From Caldilineaceae bacterium (GTDB lineage Bacteria; Chloroflexota; Anaerolineae; Caldilineales; Caldilineaceae), in NCBI GenBank assembly GCA_020634815.1, contig JACKBA010000003.1, positions 62,001 to 126,000 of the forward strand: a stretch of DNA of 64,000 nucleotides. The letters run 5' to 3'. Each line of letters begins with the position of its first letter. Within the stretch, counting starts at the first letter, position 1. Positions 61,989 through 64,000 of this stretch are shown one piece after another. Both the position numbers and the translations under genes were made by a program. The notes under the pieces were generated by a model. It did not search any database. It worked only from the letters and a program-made list of their open reading frames with translations, and was not told the DNA's origin.

Positions 61989-63875
61989 TTACTTGGTGAA
62001 CAGGTTGATGTCGATGTGTTCCCAGGTGGCACTGCCAGAAATTTCATACTGGACATTGCCGGTGCTGTTGGCAGCATCGATCACGGTCTGGACTTCGGCG
62101 CCCGCGCCCAGGGTCGAGTCGTCGAGGTAGTCGACGTCGCCGTTGAGCAACTGTGCGACGGCCTGGTTGGTGTCGGCCACGAAGACGAAGATCACGTTCG
62201 GGGTCGTTACGTCACCCTCGTAGTAGGGGTTGGCTTCCAGGACGATGCTCTGGCCCTTGTTCCATTCCTTGACCATGTAGGGTCCCCACGAGAGCGGCAT
62301 TTCGGTCACTTCAGGCAGCGTCGCCCATTCGGCAGCCGGCACGTCCACCAGGACGCGGCCATCAGAGATGACACGCTGGCTGGGATACGGCGCAAACGGC
62401 GCCAGGAAGTAGGTCGGCGTCTGCACACCCGGCAGGTAGGTCACGGTGTACTCGAGTGCGTCAGCAGACCAGGCGACATCCTGGATCGACTCACAAGTCG
62501 TGAAAGTCGTGGCGCCGGAGTCCGGGTCACAGTCAATCGTCCGAGCGAGTTCGAAGTCAGCAATCGTGCCAGGTGTACCGTCACTCCAGGTGAACGGGTT
62601 CATCTTGTAGGTAACAACAAGTTGCTTCATCGGCACCGCGGTGGCTCCGTCGAAGGTCACTTCGTTGTTGTCCTTGTCGAAGACCAGCACGCCCTCTTCC
62701 AGAGCAACCGGTTCGCCGGCCGTGTTGTAAACCGTGTCACCGGCATTGGCCTCGACGTCGTTGTTCGCCGCCAAGCCAGATTCAAGCGTGCTCAATTCGG
62801 TCTGCAGGCGAACCTGGAAGTCGTAGTCGTACTGCGTCCAGGTGCGCTCGTTGTCGATCGCCATGCGCACAAGAGCCGATGCTGCCATCGACGAGATCGT
62901 CGCCCACAGGCTGTCGGGTTCCTGGGTCATACCGATGACGATGGTGTCGCCGCCGTCAGCCAGTGCCCATTCGGCAAGGTTGGTCGTGGCGTACTCGGTA
63001 GCATCCGGGAGGATGCCGGTCAGGTTCGAGCTCCAGGCTTCCGCTTCGGCGCGCTGGAAGACCGGGATCGACACGACGTCCTTGGCAAATTCTTGCTGGA
63101 CTGTGTCATAGGCGGCAACACGATCCTCACGCAGCAGCGTGTTCGTCGCCTGTACGATAGCCTTGCTGGCCGTCTCATTACACCAGCCCATGTAGTTCTG
63201 ACCTTCCCAGTTGTTGGAGGGCAGCGGAATCTGGTCACAGGCGTAGAGCGAACGGCCGGCCGGCTCAGTCTGGCCGACCCAGGCGAAAGCGCCCAGTTCG
63301 AAGTCGCGGCGGGCAAGACCCGTCGTGTCGCCGAACCACCAGGAGGCCGGGGCGTAGGTCGGGATGATCTGGACACCGCAGTCGGCCAGGTTCTGGATCA
63401 TGACGGCCGACCAGGTCTGGCGGAACTGTGCGCTGGTGGTCGTGAACTTGAGCACGAGGGAGTCGCCGGCAGCATTGGTGCGCACGGGCGCGCCGTCAGC
63501 CTGCGTCCAGCCGGCTTCGTCGAGCAGCGCTTTGCCGGCATCGGGGTCGTACATTGGCAGATCCGTGTACGGACCGACGTACGCCCAGTGCGTCTTGGGC
63601 AGGAAACTGTCCATCAGCAGTTCGGCGCCGTCTTCAACGTACGGGTAGACCGAAGCAATCAGCGCCTCGCGGTCGATGCAGTAGGCCAGTGCCTGGCGAA
63701 CCTTGACATCGCTCAGAATCGGGTGCGGGGTGGTGAATTCTTCAGCACCACTGCTCGCAGCCTCTCCACCTGCGGCCGGCGCGGCGCCCGGGGCGGCGGC
63801 CGGTGCAGCACAGGCGCTCACGACCAAAGCAAGGATCGTCAGAAGCGCCAGCACTAGAAACTTCTTTGTTTTCAT
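61989..63875 (-). CDS. Family-5 solute-binding lipoprotein with circularly permuted domain order, SBP4
   Basis: A 628-residue lipoprotein (signal peptide 1-21, lipobox VVSAC, Cys22, then an Ala/Gly/Pro linker to 45). The blocks of SBP_bac_5 are present but in swapped order. Residues about 49-300 are what is normally the C-terminal half (PHPILSDVKVRQALAYCIDREALI, MYDPDAGKALLDEAGW, VVSIPVFQRAEAEAW). Residues about 310-628 are what is normally the N-terminal half (IVIGMTQEPDSLW, TYKMNPFTWSDGTPGTIADFELA, WGPYMVKEWNKGQSIVLEANPYYEG, LLNGDVDYLDD). It ends WEHIDINLFTK, the segment that normally runs straight into PHPILSD. SBP1 and SBP2 in this window show the normal order. RBS AAGGAG precedes ATG 63875; the frame continues upstream to 63998 without support. 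Signal peptide and all motifs look intact, so it is probably functional. Confidence 0.92.
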   Translation of the reverse strand: MKTKKFLVLALLTILALVVSACAAPAAAPGAAPAAGGEAASSGAEEFTTPHPILSDVKVRQALAYCIDREALIASVYPYVEDGAELLMDSFLPKTHWAYVGPYTDLPMYDPDAGKALLDEAGWTQADGAPVRTNAAGDSLVLKFTTTSAQFRQTWSAVMIQNLADCGVQIIPTYAPASWWFGDTTGLARRDFELGAFAWVGQTEPAGRSLYACDQIPLPSNNWEGQNYMGWCNETASKAIVQATNTLLREDRVAAYDTVQQEFAKDVVSIPVFQRAEAEAWSSNLTGILPDATEYATTNLAEWALADGGDTIVIGMTQEPDSLWATISSMAASALVRMAIDNERTWTQYDYDFQVRLQTELSTLESGLAANNDVEANAGDTVYNTAGEPVALEEGVLVFDKDNNEVTFDGATAVPMKQLVVTYKMNPFTWSDGTPGTIADFELARTIDCDPDSGATTFTTCESIQDVAWSADALEYTVTYLPGVQTPTYFLAPFAPYPSQRVISDGRVLVDVPAAEWATLPEVTEMPLSWGPYMVKEWNKGQSIVLEANPYYEGDVTTPNVIFVFVADTNQAVAQLLNGDVDYLDDSTLGAGAEVQTVIDAANSTGNVQYEISGSATWEHIDINLFTK

Positions 63876-64000
63876 GGTGTCTCCTTCTGAAAACAGTGAA
63901 CCAGTAATTGTTATGAACACATCTGCGCCGGTCGCGTCACGGGTTGCGCGACGACCGGCGAGATGGGTTTCACGAAGCTTTTTGCGCGCCATCCTCATAG
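63876..64000. other. Upstream region of SBP4, no gene
   Basis: No coding region is supported. An imperfect hairpin (CGCCGGTCGCG near 63933 with CGCGACGACCGGCG) is the only structure seen and could end an upstream minus-strand gene outside the window. Confidence 0.4.

Noticed and set aside
63876..63998. N-terminal extension of SBP4
   Set aside because: It would place 41 charged residues before a lipoprotein signal peptide that already has its own ATG and RBS.

Overview
The window is GC-rich, densely coded bacterial chromosome. No gene in it fixes the species. The mixture points to a filamentous Chloroflexota (Anaerolineae/Caldilineae-like): many large peptide-type solute-binding lipoproteins with Ala/Pro/Gly-rich linkers, exported proteins ending in a short YLP-type tail, nSTAND-WD40 and CHAT proteins, a 7TM NarL-type histidine kinase, a Gram-positive-type SOS box, and intergenic inverted-repeat elements. 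That assignment is inference from gene content; no 16S or other marker gene is present.

Layout. 1-5.9 kb (minus): the 5' end of an exported protein, then a two-gene unit made of a CHAT-SIR2 fusion and a STAND NTPase with one membrane segment and a WD40 propeller, a candidate immunity or cell-death module. 6.0-27.8 kb (minus): an island in which nine of ten genes encode exported or lipid-anchored proteins: a type-3 solute-binding protein fused to an NBR1-like Ig domain and four Ig-like repeats, a DNRLRE/FN3 protein, an AEC transporter (the only non-exported product), a GH3 lipoprotein, a PLB/C45-M20 fusion hydrolase, a protein with five chagasin-like inhibitor domains, a lipase-like protein, an M49-like lipoprotein, a Tat-exported PsiD-like decarboxylase and a beta-helix protein. 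27.8-31.5 kb: a divergent degenerate receiver and a histidine kinase/response regulator pair. 31.5-34.0 kb: RbsD and a TPR-PD40 membrane protein. 34.0-36.0 kb: tRNA-Pro, tRNA-Gly and tRNA-Met, then an FtsK-type ATPase whose promoter contains a perfect 16-bp SOS-box-like palindrome, coupled to a small membrane protein. 36.1-40.0 kb: a CPA1 antiporter with an RCK domain and an ABC exporter. 40.2-43.5 kb: small unknown genes and purH under a ZTP (pfl) riboswitch ending in an intrinsic terminator. 43.5-47.2 kb (minus): infA, rpsU, an S1-domain protein and a DUF4129-like membrane protein. 47.3-63.9 kb (minus): a large oligopeptide/dipeptide ABC cluster with four solute-binding proteins, three permease pairs and one ATPase pair.

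The most unusual observation is that the first solute-binding protein of that cluster (61989-63875) appears to be circularly permuted: behind a normal lipoprotein signal it carries the family's C-terminal half followed by its N-terminal half. Other notable items are the CHAT-SIR2/nSTAND-WD40 pair, the five-domain chagasin protein, the fused Ntn-hydrolase/M20 enzyme, the SOS-box promoter, the ZTP riboswitch, and six intergenic long imperfect inverted repeats, each built from a different short unit. All positions were read by eye. Domain calls rest on motif recognition, not on database searches.
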